NCBI RefSeq assembly: GCF_039522365.1
Contig: NZ_BAAADJ010000060.1
Span: forward strand, 1-64,000
Length of the DNA: 64,000 bases
Origin: Bacillus carboniphilus
GTDB taxonomy: Bacteria; Bacillota; Bacilli; Bacillales; JC228
Reading direction: 5' to 3'
The translations under genes were made by a program, and so were the position numbers. Of this stretch, positions 7,261 through 16,796 are shown piece by piece. The stretch's first letter is position 1. Each line of letters starts with the position of its first letter. Under the pieces are notes generated by a model, which ran no database searches, was not told the DNA's origin, and saw nothing but the letters and a program-made list of their open reading frames with translations.

Positions 7261-10200
7261 ATGAAAAAATGGAGTCCAAAGTTTTTCCGCGAATATAAGC
7301 ATGCAGAACACGATGCATGTGGAATTGTTGCCTCAATCGAAAAAAACAAAATTCCTACCAAACAAAACATCATGGATTGTATTGATGCCTTAACAACAAT
7401 GAATCATCGTGCAGGATTTGTAAATGGTGAAGGTGATGGAGTTGGTATACACATCGACATCCCCAAAGATTTGTGGAAAGAAAAACTAGAATCTCACCAA
7501 ATCTCCCCTTCTCTTGCCGATGACCCTTTTTTTACTGTGGGTCATTTTTTTATCTCACGTGAACACCATCAAGCACAAATCCAGGAGTTAAAAACATTAT
7601 TGGACTCAGACGGTTTCCAGCTTGTATTTGAATCAACAACTGGAGTCAATGAATCAGCGCTTGGACCAAAAGCACGACTAGAAAACCCTGTCTTTTGGCA
7701 AATAGCGGTGCTACCTGAAAATAAGGACGCTGCAGCTTATAACCAAAAGCTGTTTCAATGGACGGTAAAGGCTGAACAAAACGAAAATGTTCATGTTGCT
7801 TCCTTTAGTCATTACCACGCTGTATATAAGGTGATGGGTGCTGGCGAGCAGCTTCCGAAGTATTTTAAGGACCTTTCTCACCCGCTCACAGCATCGACCA
7901 TGACTTTAGGACATAACAGATATTCAACCAACACCTTATCAAGCTTTTTCAGAGTTCAGCCATTTAGCGTTCTCGGTCACAACGGAGAGATTAACACGAT
8001 TTCGAAGCTTGAAGACGAAGCTCGTATGTTAAATGTTCCTCTCGTAGAAGGGGGAAGTGACTCACAAAACTTAAATAGAACGATAGAGTCATTGATTTCT
8101 GAGAAAGGATACTCTCTGTTTGAAGCAGTTGATATCGCCTTCCCTCCTATCATCAATGAAATCAAAGCCTATCCAACACATCTGCAAGATTTATATACCT
8201 ATATTCGAGAAGCATGGGGTCATTTTGCACAAGGTCCTGCTGGGATCATTTCTCGATTTGGTGACGAGGCTGTATTTAGTGTGGATGCCCTTGGGTTAAG
8301 ACCACTCTGGATGTTATCCACCGAAACCTCGTATCTGTTCTCTTCTGAGCCTGGCATTAAATTAACATCAGAATATGTTGAAGAACCAAAACCTTTAGGT
8401 CCTGGAGAAAAAGTAGGTCTGAAATGGGAAGGGGATCACATTCGTGTTTATTTTATGGATGACTACCAACAAGAAGTCTATAACCGCTTTTCAAAGACTC
8501 ATAGTCTAGAAGGAATACGAGAGCATCTTGTTCCTCCAACAATTGAGGCTGCCGACAGCAAGGTAACGGATCTCGTGCCTTCCCAAATTTCAAATGGGCA
8601 GTACAATGCCTTTGGTTGGGAAAAAGAACACGTTCAGTTATTAGAACAGATGGCACAAAAGGGAGCTGAGCCGATTCGTTCACTTGGTCATGATGCTCCA
8701 CTAGCTTCCATGAATCCGAATCGATCGAACATTAGTGATTTTATAAAAGAAAGTGTTGCCGTTGTGACAAATCCAGCCATCGACCGCGATCGTGAAACGG
8801 AGCATTTTTCTACACGTACCATTCTGGGAAAAAGACCACAACTCGGCGGGGCTTCTGAAGCTGTTGACATTGTTCAACTATCAACCCCCATCATTTTAGA
8901 AGGAAAAGTAGGGAGCTTGTGTGCATCGACCATTCAACAGCCCAGCTTTGAACAAATTAAGAGTTACTTTGGTAAAAAGGAACTCGCTTACACACTCTCA
9001 ACTACTTTTACTAAGGAAGAAACAATAGCTAAAGCCTTGAAGCGATTAAATCAAGAAGCGGTGAAGGCAGTTGAGTCTGGAAAAACCCTACTCATCCTGG
9101 ATGATAAGTGGTCACATGTAAACGGGTATTACTGGTTAGACCCTCATTTAGTGGTCTCATCTGTTCACAAGGAACTCGTCTCCCAGAAAAAACGACGAGA
9201 TTGCTCTCTTGTACTTCGCTCTGCAGCTTTACGAAACTTACATGATTTGATGATTGCTTTTGGACTTGGGGCAAATGCCGTAAACCCATATTACATGTTC
9301 AATACGGTATTTGAAGAGGATGAGGCACCCGCAGTTAACCTTTATGGGGCACTTACTAAAGGGATTGAAAAGGTGATTTCTACAATTGGGATTCACGAAC
9401 TCCGTGGATACGGTCGTCTATTTTCAAGTATTGGCCTTCATGATGAAATTGCCGATGTGCTGCAAATTGTAAACTTCCTAGGTTCAGAAAAAGTGAAGCA
9501 TAATTTTCACTACCTAAAAGAAGATTCCATTCAAAGAGCCGAGGAATTTAACGAGGATGCCAAGCGAATCGGGAAGTCCTTTAACCTCTTCCCTCGTATA
9601 TGGAAGGCCATTGGGGATGTCGCTAAGACTGGGGATTACACGGCTTATCGTGAAAAAATGGATGAACAAGAATCTGCAAATCCTATTACGATTCGTCATT
9701 TAACCGAATTGAAAAAGAGTGAAAAAAACGTACAGCCACAGGAAGTTGACCTGTCTGTGGGTGAACATAGCTTGCCATTCGTTATTGCATCCATGTCCTT
9801 TGGTTCGCAAAATGAAATTGCGTTTAGAGCCTATGCAGAAGGTGCCGACCGCTTAAATATGGTTAGTATGAACGGTGAAGGTGGAGAAATTAAGGATATG
9901 CTCGGTAAATATCCGAAAACTCGGGGGCAACAAATCGCTTCGGGTCGATTCGGGGTCAACGCAGAGCTCCTGAACTCTTCTAATCTATTAGAAATTAAAA
10001 TTGGTCAAGGTGCAAAACCTGGTGAAGGCGGACATTTACCCGGATCAAAGGTTACCGCAAAGATTGCGGAAGCAAGAAACGCGACTATTGGTTCCGATTT
10101 AATCTCCCCTTCTAACAACCATGATATCTATTCGATTGAAGATTTGGCGCAAATGATTCATGAGCTGAAAACAGCGAATGACCAAGCAAAGGTTGCCGTT

Positions 10201-11736
10201 AAGGTTCCTGTTGTACCAAATATCGGAACGATTGCTGTTGGGATTGCGAAAGCTGGAGCTGACATCATTACTCTGAGCGGTTTTGATGGCGGAACTGGGG
10301 CCGCTCGAATTCATGCGATTCAACACGTGGGTCTTCCAGTTGAAATTGGAGTGAAAGCAGCACATAATGCCCTCTTAGAAGCTGGGCTTCGCAACCACGT
10401 AGAGATTTGGGCTGATGGCGGAATTAAGAGTGCGAAAGATGTTTTAAAAGTCATGCTTCTTGGTGCGAACCGTATCGGCTTTGGAACGCTATCCATGATT
10501 GCCATCGGTTGTACAACATGTCGTGGCTGTCATTTAGATACATGTCACGTAGGAATTGCAACTCAAATTGAGAATGAAGTCCAAGCAAAGGAACATGGAT
10601 TAAGACGTTTTGTTCCTCGACAATCAGACCTGGCTGTTCAAGGAATCGTCAACCTATTTACGGCTTTTGGTGATGAATTAAAGCAGCTTGCATCTGAGAT
10701 GGGGATTAAAAATATCCAAGAAGCTGTCGGTCGTTCCGATTTGCTGGAACAAACACGTGGAACAGACTCTGTTGACTTAGAAAATTTATTAAAACCAATT
10801 GCTGTTCAGTCCCTCCCTTCTTTGGAGGCTGCTGCCTCTATTGAGGAAGAAGTATTGTCGGTTGCGGTAGGTGCTGAATCATTGGATAGCTCCGTTGAAG
10901 AATTGGGGCAATCTCGTGAATTCCTAGGAATCATCTCCAATCAAAGAGTTCTAGGAAGTAGGGTTTCCGGTCATCGTGTGAAGGGCCGCTTAAATGGTGG
11001 TTATCAAGAACTACACCCTATCAACCTTTCTTATAAAAAGGGCTCTATTCCTGGAAATGGATTAGCTGCTTATAATACGGAAGGGGTGTCCATTGCGGTT
11101 CACGGTGGTGCTCAAGATGGTGTCGGAAAGACTTCATTTGGAGGGAAGATTGCAATTTTAAAAGGTAAAGGTAAAAATGGTGCCTTTTACAACGGTTCGG
11201 TTGGTAAAGGCTTCGGTTATGGAGCACAATCAGGCCTGTTAATTGCACAAGGAAATGCAGATGCTCGTGCAGGTATTCGTCTTTCTGGTGCTGATTTAAT
11301 TATAGGTGGACACAGAACTGTTCCTGTCCCTGAAGAGGAACAAGGGAATATTTCGGTGAATGCCAATATTAAGGGCTTTGCCTTTGAGTACATGACCAAT
11401 GGTCGTGGCCTTGTATTAGGAGATCCAGGTCCATGGATTTGCGCAGGGATGACGGGTGGGGTTGTCTACCTTCGTCATAACCCTGAAATCGGTTTAACCA
11501 AGGAAGCTCTCAACCGCAGAATTGCGAAAGGAGCCAAAGTCTCGATTCAATCTTTAGATGAAAAAGGAAGAAAAGACGTTCAGGAATTACTACAAAAGTA
11601 TTTATCTGAATTAACACAAACGGAACAAACCGATGAAATCAATTTGATTAAAGGCCTGTTAGATGATCCTGAAAACCATTTCCTTCAGGTGATTCCAACG
11701 AAAGAACAAGCAGATCCATCTGTATCAACTGAATAA
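7261..11736 (+). CDS. gltA: Glutamate synthase large subunit (GOGAT alpha)
   Basis: Makes two glutamates from glutamine and 2-oxoglutarate. The 1491-residue protein has an N-terminal class II amidotransferase domain. Its nucleophile Cys20 (in HDACGI) must be exposed by removing a 19-residue propeptide. A central domain follows, then the FMN-binding synthase domain (about 790-1170) and the GXGXG beta-helix (about 1220-1420). The 3Fe-4S ligands appear as CTTCRGCHLDTC (C-x5-C-x4-C). The small subunit gene is not adjacent and not in the window. The start is odd: the ideal Shine-Dalgarno ggaggtga lies about 40 bp before the only usable ATG, with a CTAAGG/CCTTAG hairpin between them. Confidence 0.95.
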   Translation: MKKWSPKFFREYKHAEHDACGIVASIEKNKIPTKQNIMDCIDALTTMNHRAGFVNGEGDGVGIHIDIPKDLWKEKLESHQISPSLADDPFFTVGHFFISREHHQAQIQELKTLLDSDGFQLVFESTTGVNESALGPKARLENPVFWQIAVLPENKDAAAYNQKLFQWTVKAEQNENVHVASFSHYHAVYKVMGAGEQLPKYFKDLSHPLTASTMTLGHNRYSTNTLSSFFRVQPFSVLGHNGEINTISKLEDEARMLNVPLVEGGSDSQNLNRTIESLISEKGYSLFEAVDIAFPPIINEIKAYPTHLQDLYTYIREAWGHFAQGPAGIISRFGDEAVFSVDALGLRPLWMLSTETSYLFSSEPGIKLTSEYVEEPKPLGPGEKVGLKWEGDHIRVYFMDDYQQEVYNRFSKTHSLEGIREHLVPPTIEAADSKVTDLVPSQISNGQYNAFGWEKEHVQLLEQMAQKGAEPIRSLGHDAPLASMNPNRSNISDFIKESVAVVTNPAIDRDRETEHFSTRTILGKRPQLGGASEAVDIVQLSTPIILEGKVGSLCASTIQQPSFEQIKSYFGKKELAYTLSTTFTKEETIAKALKRLNQEAVKAVESGKTLLILDDKWSHVNGYYWLDPHLVVSSVHKELVSQKKRRDCSLVLRSAALRNLHDLMIAFGLGANAVNPYYMFNTVFEEDEAPAVNLYGALTKGIEKVISTIGIHELRGYGRLFSSIGLHDEIADVLQIVNFLGSEKVKHNFHYLKEDSIQRAEEFNEDAKRIGKSFNLFPRIWKAIGDVAKTGDYTAYREKMDEQESANPITIRHLTELKKSEKNVQPQEVDLSVGEHSLPFVIASMSFGSQNEIAFRAYAEGADRLNMVSMNGEGGEIKDMLGKYPKTRGQQIASGRFGVNAELLNSSNLLEIKIGQGAKPGEGGHLPGSKVTAKIAEARNATIGSDLISPSNNHDIYSIEDLAQMIHELKTANDQAKVAVKVPVVPNIGTIAVGIAKAGADIITLSGFDGGTGAARIHAIQHVGLPVEIGVKAAHNALLEAGLRNHVEIWADGGIKSAKDVLKVMLLGANRIGFGTLSMIAIGCTTCRGCHLDTCHVGIATQIENEVQAKEHGLRRFVPRQSDLAVQGIVNLFTAFGDELKQLASEMGIKNIQEAVGRSDLLEQTRGTDSVDLENLLKPIAVQSLPSLEAAASIEEEVLSVAVGAESLDSSVEELGQSREFLGIISNQRVLGSRVSGHRVKGRLNGGYQELHPINLSYKKGSIPGNGLAAYNTEGVSIAVHGGAQDGVGKTSFGGKIAILKGKGKNGAFYNGSVGKGFGYGAQSGLLIAQGNADARAGIRLSGADLIIGGHRTVPVPEEEQGNISVNANIKGFAFEYMTNGRGLVLGDPGPWICAGMTGGVVYLRHNPEIGLTKEALNRRIAKGAKVSIQSLDEKGRKDVQELLQKYLSELTQTEQTDEINLIKGLLDDPENHFLQVIPTKEQADPSVSTE

Positions 11737-11744
11737 CATGAAGC

Positions 11745-11787
11745 AAACCAGGTACCCTTGGGCATGATAGGGGTACCTGGTTTTTTT
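11745..11787 (+). terminator. Terminator after glutamate synthase
   Basis: A 13-bp stem AAACCAGGTACCC/GGGTACCTGGTTT is followed by a T-run. Confidence 0.95.
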
Positions 11788-11948
11788 AACCGGGTTTTAT
11801 TCAACTAGACTTTGGGTATTGAATCTTGTGTCCAAGTTACTAAATTATTCTTGAACATTCGAATAATCCCATGTATGCTTTAATATTGATTATTAACTAC
11901 AGGATTTTACACACTCATTAAAATATAAAGCGAGGAAATCATCTTAAC

Positions 11949-13025
11949 ATGAAATTAGGTGCCAGGATTTTTAAAACAGGCATAGCCATTATGCTTGCTC
12001 TGTTTTTTGCTGACTTACTAGGGCTACCAGCTCCAATATTTGCTGGAATTGCAGCCGTCTTTTCCATTCAGCCAACCGTATATCGATCTTATTTATCCAT
12101 TTTAGATCAAGTTCAGTCCAATATCATTGGGGCTATAGTAGCTGTAGTCTTTGTTTACTTTTTAGGAAACGATATTTTAGTTATTGGGCTAGCCGTAGTT
12201 GTTGTCATTGCCATTAACTTAAAACTCAAAACGGATACAGCAATTGGTTTGTCCTTGGTGACGGTCATAGCCATCATGGAGAATCCAGGAGATCAACTGT
12301 TTAGCTTCACATTCTTACGCTTTTCAACCATTATGGTGGGGGTAGCCTCCTCTTTCTTAATCAACCTTGTGTTTCTACCACCCAAATATGAAACGAAGCT
12401 ATTTTATAAAATCTCGAACACCACGGAAGAAATCATTCGCTGGATTCGAGTCAATTCACGTTTAGCTTCTGAGCACAGCCTCCTAAAAGGGGATATTGAA
12501 AAGTTAAAGGAAAACTTTATTAAAATGGATCACCTCTACTTACTGTACAAAGAGGAAAGAAGCTATTTTAAAAAGACCACGTTTGTGAAGTACAGAAAGC
12601 TTGTCATTTATAGACAAATGATTGCGACTTGTCGACGAGCGCTCGATATTCTGAAGAGGTTACATCGTTTCGAGAATGAACTGCATTTAATGCCTACCAA
12701 CTTTCAAGAAGTGATTCAGGCTCATTTAAGTTCTCTAACTGTGCTACACGAGCAACTTATCTTACAGTTCTTAGGTAAAATCAGAGTTTCCGATTCTGCA
12801 GAGAATTACACAATGTCTCGAAAAGAGCTCATCGACCTATTCCTTCAATATGAAAAAGATACACAGGAGGAGCAACAGCAAAATTTATTTCATATGCTAC
12901 AGCTCATTTCCGTTGTCATGGAGTATGGTGAAAACCTTGAGCACCTCGAGAAGCTCATTCACAGTTTTTATTCTTATCATAAAGATGAAAACCAGATATC
13001 TATAGGTGAGGACGATAATGCCTGA
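11949..13025 (+). CDS. ygaE: YgaE, aromatic acid exporter family (UPF0421)
   Basis: This 358-residue inner-membrane protein has several hydrophobic helices in its first 140 residues (starting MKLGARIFKTGIAIMLALFF) and a long helical cytoplasmic C-terminal half. That is the layout of the ArAE_1/FUSC-like family. The likely role is efflux of aromatic carboxylates or similar anions; the substrate is unknown. In B. subtilis ygaE lies between gsaB and ygaD. Here glutamate synthase separates it from gsaB, and the DUF1906/peptide transporter/BCCT block separates it from ygaD. Confidence 0.85.
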   Translation: MKLGARIFKTGIAIMLALFFADLLGLPAPIFAGIAAVFSIQPTVYRSYLSILDQVQSNIIGAIVAVVFVYFLGNDILVIGLAVVVVIAINLKLKTDTAIGLSLVTVIAIMENPGDQLFSFTFLRFSTIMVGVASSFLINLVFLPPKYETKLFYKISNTTEEIIRWIRVNSRLASEHSLLKGDIEKLKENFIKMDHLYLLYKEERSYFKKTTFVKYRKLVIYRQMIATCRRALDILKRLHRFENELHLMPTNFQEVIQAHLSSLTVLHEQLILQFLGKIRVSDSAENYTMSRKELIDLFLQYEKDTQEEQQQNLFHMLQLISVVMEYGENLEHLEKLIHSFYSYHKDENQISIGEDDNA

Positions 13026-13035
13026 ACTTTTTTAC

Positions 13036-13071
13036 AAACGCTTAGACTCTAGATGAGTCTAAGCGTTTTTG
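13036..13071 (+). terminator. Terminator after ygaE
   Basis: A 13-bp stem AAACGCTTAGACT/AGTCTAAGCGTTT is followed by T residues. Confidence 0.93.
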
Positions 13072-13081
13072 TTTGTGTTAT

Positions 13082-13172
13082 CCGAATTTGTACTACTTTT
13101 ATCCGAAGTTAGACCCCCTTTATTCGAAGTCAGGCTCCCTTTATCCGAAGTTACGCTCCCTTTATCCGAAGT
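13082..13172. repeat. Array of TATCCGAAGT units, exact 21-bp period
   Basis: The CCGAA core occurs at 13082, 13103, 13124 (as TCGAA), 13145 and 13166, exactly 21 bp apart. It starts just after the ygaE terminator. Because 21 is a multiple of three, two reading frames stay open and give spurious 7-residue peptide repeats; I see no gene. Same core and period as 5487-5568. Confidence 0.85.
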
Positions 13173-13304
13173 CAGGCCGCCCAAATCAGCTAATAATTTG
13201 TACACCCAAAGTATTACCAACTATTCCCATGCTCCCCTCTCATCTATGGCCGACACCCCTCCCTTTGTCAACGAATAGGATACAAATGAAAAGGAGGGAA
13301 TAAG

Positions 13305-14132
13305 ATGGAGCGGTGGAAAGATGTCCTGCTATATTATTTTCTACCTGCCTTACTTTTAATTGGACTGGTTATTCTGGCTTCAGTCTTTGGTAATCCCAAA
13401 GAAAACGCAGACAACCCTTCCAACGAAAACCCCCCGGTTCAACACGAACCCCCTAACAAGGAACCAAGCTCTGACCAACCTGCTATTTCATGGGGAGTAG
13501 ACTCTGCCAGTATCACGAACTCAGAAATGTTTGCTTGTGTCAGAGAAAATTTTGGCGAACCAGCCGTCTGGGGTAGATATTTGGGGGATAAAGAAGGTGT
13601 ATCTTTCGGTTTAACGGAGAACGAAGCCCAACTCCTTCATGCAGAAGGTACTAGTATCCTCTTAATCTATAACCATTTCACGGATGCACGGGGTTATGAT
13701 CATGGTATGCAGCAAGGTAACCAAGCGATTGAGTACGCGAAAAATCTTGGAGCCCCAGCAGGTGTTACCATTTTTGCAGACATCGAACCAAATTATCCAG
13801 TAAACGATGCCTTTATCCGAGGCTGGCATGATGCTCTTGCTGAGTCTGATTACACACCAGGTATTTATGGAATATTCTCCCCCGATCGCGAGCTGACTTC
13901 AGCCTTTCTTACAGCAAGTGAAGCCAATCCAAACGTGAAAAAAAACACCAACATTTGGTCAGCTTTCCCTCAGGTTGGCATTACTTCTCAACAAAATGCA
14001 CCTGACTTTCAAGGAGAAGGACCAGATGGATCACGTCTATACGGATGGCAATACGGTATTGATGCAGAAACCTGCAATATTGATACAAACCTCTTTAAAG
14101 CCGAAATGTTTGATTTCCTATGGAAGCCATAA
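13305..14132 (+). CDS. DUF1906 glycoside-hydrolase-like extracellular protein
   Basis: The 275-residue protein has an N-terminal signal anchor (hydrophobic residues about 9-28), then a Pro/Asn-rich linker, then a DUF1906 domain from about residue 60. This is the Rv2525c-like TIM-barrel related to GH25 lysozymes. The domain starts WGVDSASITNSEMF and has the acidic strand end VTIFADIEPNY, which holds the likely catalytic acids. It is probably exported and acts on the cell wall or extracellular glycans. Shine-Dalgarno aaggaggg. Monocistronic, inside a block absent from the B. subtilis locus. Confidence 0.85.
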   Translation: MERWKDVLLYYFLPALLLIGLVILASVFGNPKENADNPSNENPPVQHEPPNKEPSSDQPAISWGVDSASITNSEMFACVRENFGEPAVWGRYLGDKEGVSFGLTENEAQLLHAEGTSILLIYNHFTDARGYDHGMQQGNQAIEYAKNLGAPAGVTIFADIEPNYPVNDAFIRGWHDALAESDYTPGIYGIFSPDRELTSAFLTASEANPNVKKNTNIWSAFPQVGITSQQNAPDFQGEGPDGSRLYGWQYGIDAETCNIDTNLFKAEMFDFLWKP

Positions 14133-14147
14133 CAAATTAAGCTACAA

Positions 14148-14179
14148 AAGGTCGCACCAGGCAAAACCTGTGCGACCTT
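14148..14179. terminator. Bidirectional terminator between DUF1906 gene and permease gene
   Basis: AAGGTCGCAC/GTGCGACCTT with an additional CAGG/CCTG pair in the loop. It separates converging genes and can serve both strands. Confidence 0.85.
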
Positions 14180-14188
14180 CATCTTCTT

Positions 14189-15076
14189 CTAATCTTTCAT
14201 TCTTGGATCCAACGCATCCCTCAAACCATCCCCCATTAAATTGAAACCAAGAACGGTTAACATAATCGCAATCCCAGGGAAAATCATCGTCCACGGAGCA
14301 TTAAAGAGATAGTTCTTCGAATCTGCTAACATCTTCCCCCACTCCGGTTGAGGGGCTTCTGCTCCTAGCCCTAAAAAGCCTAATGCAGCCGCTTCAATAA
14401 TGGCAGTGGCCACGGCCAATGACCCTTGAATAATGATGGGGGCCATACTATTTGGCAAAATATGCTGAAATAATATTCTCCGATTCTTCATTCCTACTGC
14501 TTTGGCCGCAACGATATACTCTTCTTCTTTTACGCTCAAAACCCTCGACCTAATCAATCTTCCGAAGTTTGGAATATTGATAATCGCAATCGCTATGAGG
14601 GCATTTTGTAAAGATGGACCAAGTACCGTTACAATCCCAATAGCCAGTAGAATACTTGGGAAAGCTAGCATAATATCAAAAAATCTTGAAATTACACTAT
14701 CTACCCATCTACCATAATAGCCGGCTAGGATTCCAAGTAGACAACCTACAACCATTGAACCCATTACCGCAAAAAAACCAACCCATAGTGAAATTCGTGC
14801 ACCGTAGATAATTCTGGATAGAATATCACGTCCGAAGTCATCCGTTCCAAACCAATAGTCACTGGATGGAGGAACAAATCGATTTGCATAGTCGGGTTCT
14901 TTAAATCCGTATGGTGCAATCAGTGGAGCGAATATGGCGATGACGATAAAAAATAGAACAATAATCGACCCAGCAACAGCCAGCTTATTTTTCTTAAATA
15001 TATTCCATGCTTCCACCCAAGGGGAAACCGGTTTCTCAACGTTTAGAACCTCTTCATTTTTCATTGTATTCTCCAT
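14189..15076 (-). CDS. Oligopeptide ABC transporter permease, OppC/AppC type
   Basis: Second inner-membrane permease of the peptide importer. The protein is 295 residues from the chosen start, with an OppC_N region, about six TM helices and the EAA loop AAKAVGMKNRRILFQHILP that contacts the ATPases. The frame is open up to 15139, inside the upstream permease gene. I chose the ATG at 15076, which has an aggaggtg site 8 bp before it. The spacing to the upstream permease stop is 13 bp. Last gene of a minus-strand operon with the order of appDFABC of B. subtilis. Confidence 0.92.
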   Translation of the reverse strand: MENTMKNEEVLNVEKPVSPWVEAWNIFKKNKLAVAGSIIVLFFIVIAIFAPLIAPYGFKEPDYANRFVPPSSDYWFGTDDFGRDILSRIIYGARISLWVGFFAVMGSMVVGCLLGILAGYYGRWVDSVISRFFDIMLAFPSILLAIGIVTVLGPSLQNALIAIAIINIPNFGRLIRSRVLSVKEEEYIVAAKAVGMKNRRILFQHILPNSMAPIIIQGSLAVATAIIEAAALGFLGLGAEAPQPEWGKMLADSKNYLFNAPWTMIFPGIAIMLTVLGFNLMGDGLRDALDPRMKD

Positions 15077-15089
15077 TTTTTTGCACCTC

Positions 15090-16094
15090 CTATCGATATT
15101 TAATGCGAGGATCAATAGCCGCATAGAGCAAATCGACAATGAGGTTAATCATCACGAAAATTAACGCGACGATTAGAATACCGGATTGTACAACAGGATA
15201 ATCTCTATACCCGATTGCATCATAGATGTAACGCCCAATCCCCGGCCAGCTAAAAATGGTCTCTGTTAAGATCGCTCCTCCAAGCAGAAGACCTGTTTGT
15301 AAACCAATGATCGTTAAAACAGGAATAACTGCATTTTTCAAGGAGTGCTTGTACACCACCCAAAACATAGACATCCCTTTTGCTCTTGCAGTCCGAATAA
15401 AATCTGAATTCATGACCTCTAGCATCGTGGACCTCGTAATCCGTGCTATTATGGCCATCGGTATGGTTGCTAAAGCAACACTTGGTAATATCAGATGCTT
15501 GATCACCACCCACAGCTTCTCTGTATCACCTTGGATCAGTGTATCTATGATATATAAATGGGTAATAGCCTGGACTGGGTCCCGCACCTCTTCTCTTCCT
15601 GAGGTCGGAAGCCATTCCAATTGAAGCCCAAATACCCATTGTTCCATCAACCCTAGCCAAAAAATTGGCATGGATACACCAATTAACGCCAGTACCATCG
15701 CGATATAATCAAACCAGGATCTTTTAAACCAGGCACTGATGATACCTGCATTAACCCCAACAAAAACGGCAATTAACATCGCGCAGAATGACAATTCAAA
15801 AGTCGCTGCTAAAAATGGCCAAATTTCATCCGCAATTTGAGAGTCTGTTCTCAGTGAAATACCTAAGTCACCTTGAAATAATCCGATGACGTAAATGAAA
15901 AATTGTTTATACCACGGTTCGTTCAAACCGAGTTGTTCCCTCATGGCATGAATGGCTTCCTCAGTGGCAAGTTGTCCTAAAATGATTTGTGCTGGGTCTC
16001 CCGGAATCAAGCGAATCATCATAAAGACAATAAATAGTAAGCCAAACAGCACTGGGACTAATAGTAGTAGTCTTCTAATTGTATAGGCGAGCAA
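15090..16094 (-). CDS. Oligopeptide ABC transporter permease, OppB/AppB type
   Basis: First permease of the importer: 334 residues with N-terminal MLAYTIRRLLLLVPVLFG, about six TM helices and the EAA loop RTARAKGMSMFWVVYKHS. A periplasmic-type insertion near residues 155-185 contains a short Gly/Glu/Arg-rich loop. It is separated from the binding-protein gene by a 700-bp non-coding stretch with a 52-bp repeat array, which is unusual inside a transporter operon. Confidence 0.92.
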   Translation of the reverse strand: MLAYTIRRLLLLVPVLFGLLFIVFMMIRLIPGDPAQIILGQLATEEAIHAMREQLGLNEPWYKQFFIYVIGLFQGDLGISLRTDSQIADEIWPFLAATFELSFCAMLIAVFVGVNAGIISAWFKRSWFDYIAMVLALIGVSMPIFWLGLMEQWVFGLQLEWLPTSGREEVRDPVQAITHLYIIDTLIQGDTEKLWVVIKHLILPSVALATIPMAIIARITRSTMLEVMNSDFIRTARAKGMSMFWVVYKHSLKNAVIPVLTIIGLQTGLLLGGAILTETIFSWPGIGRYIYDAIGYRDYPVVQSGILIVALIFVMINLIVDLLYAAIDPRIKYR

Positions 16095-16253
16095 GCTTTC
16101 ACCTCATTTCTTATTCGTTCGAGGTTTGGTAACAAAGTTTAGAATCAAGTTTATGTTGGAACCTTTAAAACCGGCACTTTATTCGCTTTTATATTCTTTT
16201 TAATAAATGCCTTCAATTAATGTCCTAATTTTTAGGACGCCTCTTCAAAAACT

Positions 16254-16720
16254 GGACATAAACCAGTTTTATATCCCTGTTTTCCAGGTGCACAGTCCCT
16301 AATCTGAACATAAACCATTTTTATGTCCTAGTTTTTCAGTTGGACCTTCCAAAATCTGAACATAAAACACTTTTATGTCCTAGTTTTTCAGGTACACCCT
16401 CCCAAATCTGAACATAAAACACTTTTATGTCCTAGTTTTTCAGGTACACCCTCTCAAATCTGAACATAAAACACTTTTATGTCCTAGTTTTCCAGGTACA
16501 CCCTCCCAAATCTGAACATAAAACACTTTTATGTCCTAGTTTTTCAAGTACACCATCCCGAATCTGAACATAAACCATTTTTATGTCCTAGTTTTCCAGA
16601 TGCACCATCCCTAATCTGAACATAAACCATTTTTATGTCCTAGTTTTCCAGGTACACCATCCCAAATTTGAACATAAACCATTCTTATGTCCTAGTTTTC
16701 CAGTCGCACCCTTTAAACCT
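16254..16720. repeat. Nine-unit array with exact 52-bp period and internal palindromes
   Basis: The TGAACATAAA core recurs at 16254 (diverged), 16306, 16358, 16410, 16462, 16514, 16566, 16618 and 16670, always 52 bp apart. Each unit has a palindrome (ACATAAAA, 3-4 nt, TTTTATGT or close variants), then CCTAGTTTTTCAGGTACACC or a variant. On the minus-strand mRNA the units would form a row of hairpins between the binding-protein gene and the permease genes. Confidence 0.95.
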
Positions 16721-16742
16721 GACATTTAACTGTATTTTTAAC

Positions 16743-16779
16743 AAAGAAGAGGGAGAATCCGTCCTCCCTCTCCTCTTTA
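16743..16779 (-). terminator. Possible intra-operon terminator after binding-protein gene
   Basis: An imperfect stem of GAAGAGGGAG with CTCCCTCTCCTC lies about 20 bp after the binding-protein stop. It may cause partial termination and so give excess binding protein over permeases, which is common in such operons. Confidence 0.5.
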
Positions 16780-16796
16780 TTTCTTCATAGCATTAC

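Noticed and set aside
13069..13303. Short ORFs with 7-residue repeats
   Set aside because: Artefact of the 21-bp repeat period; positions coincide with the array.
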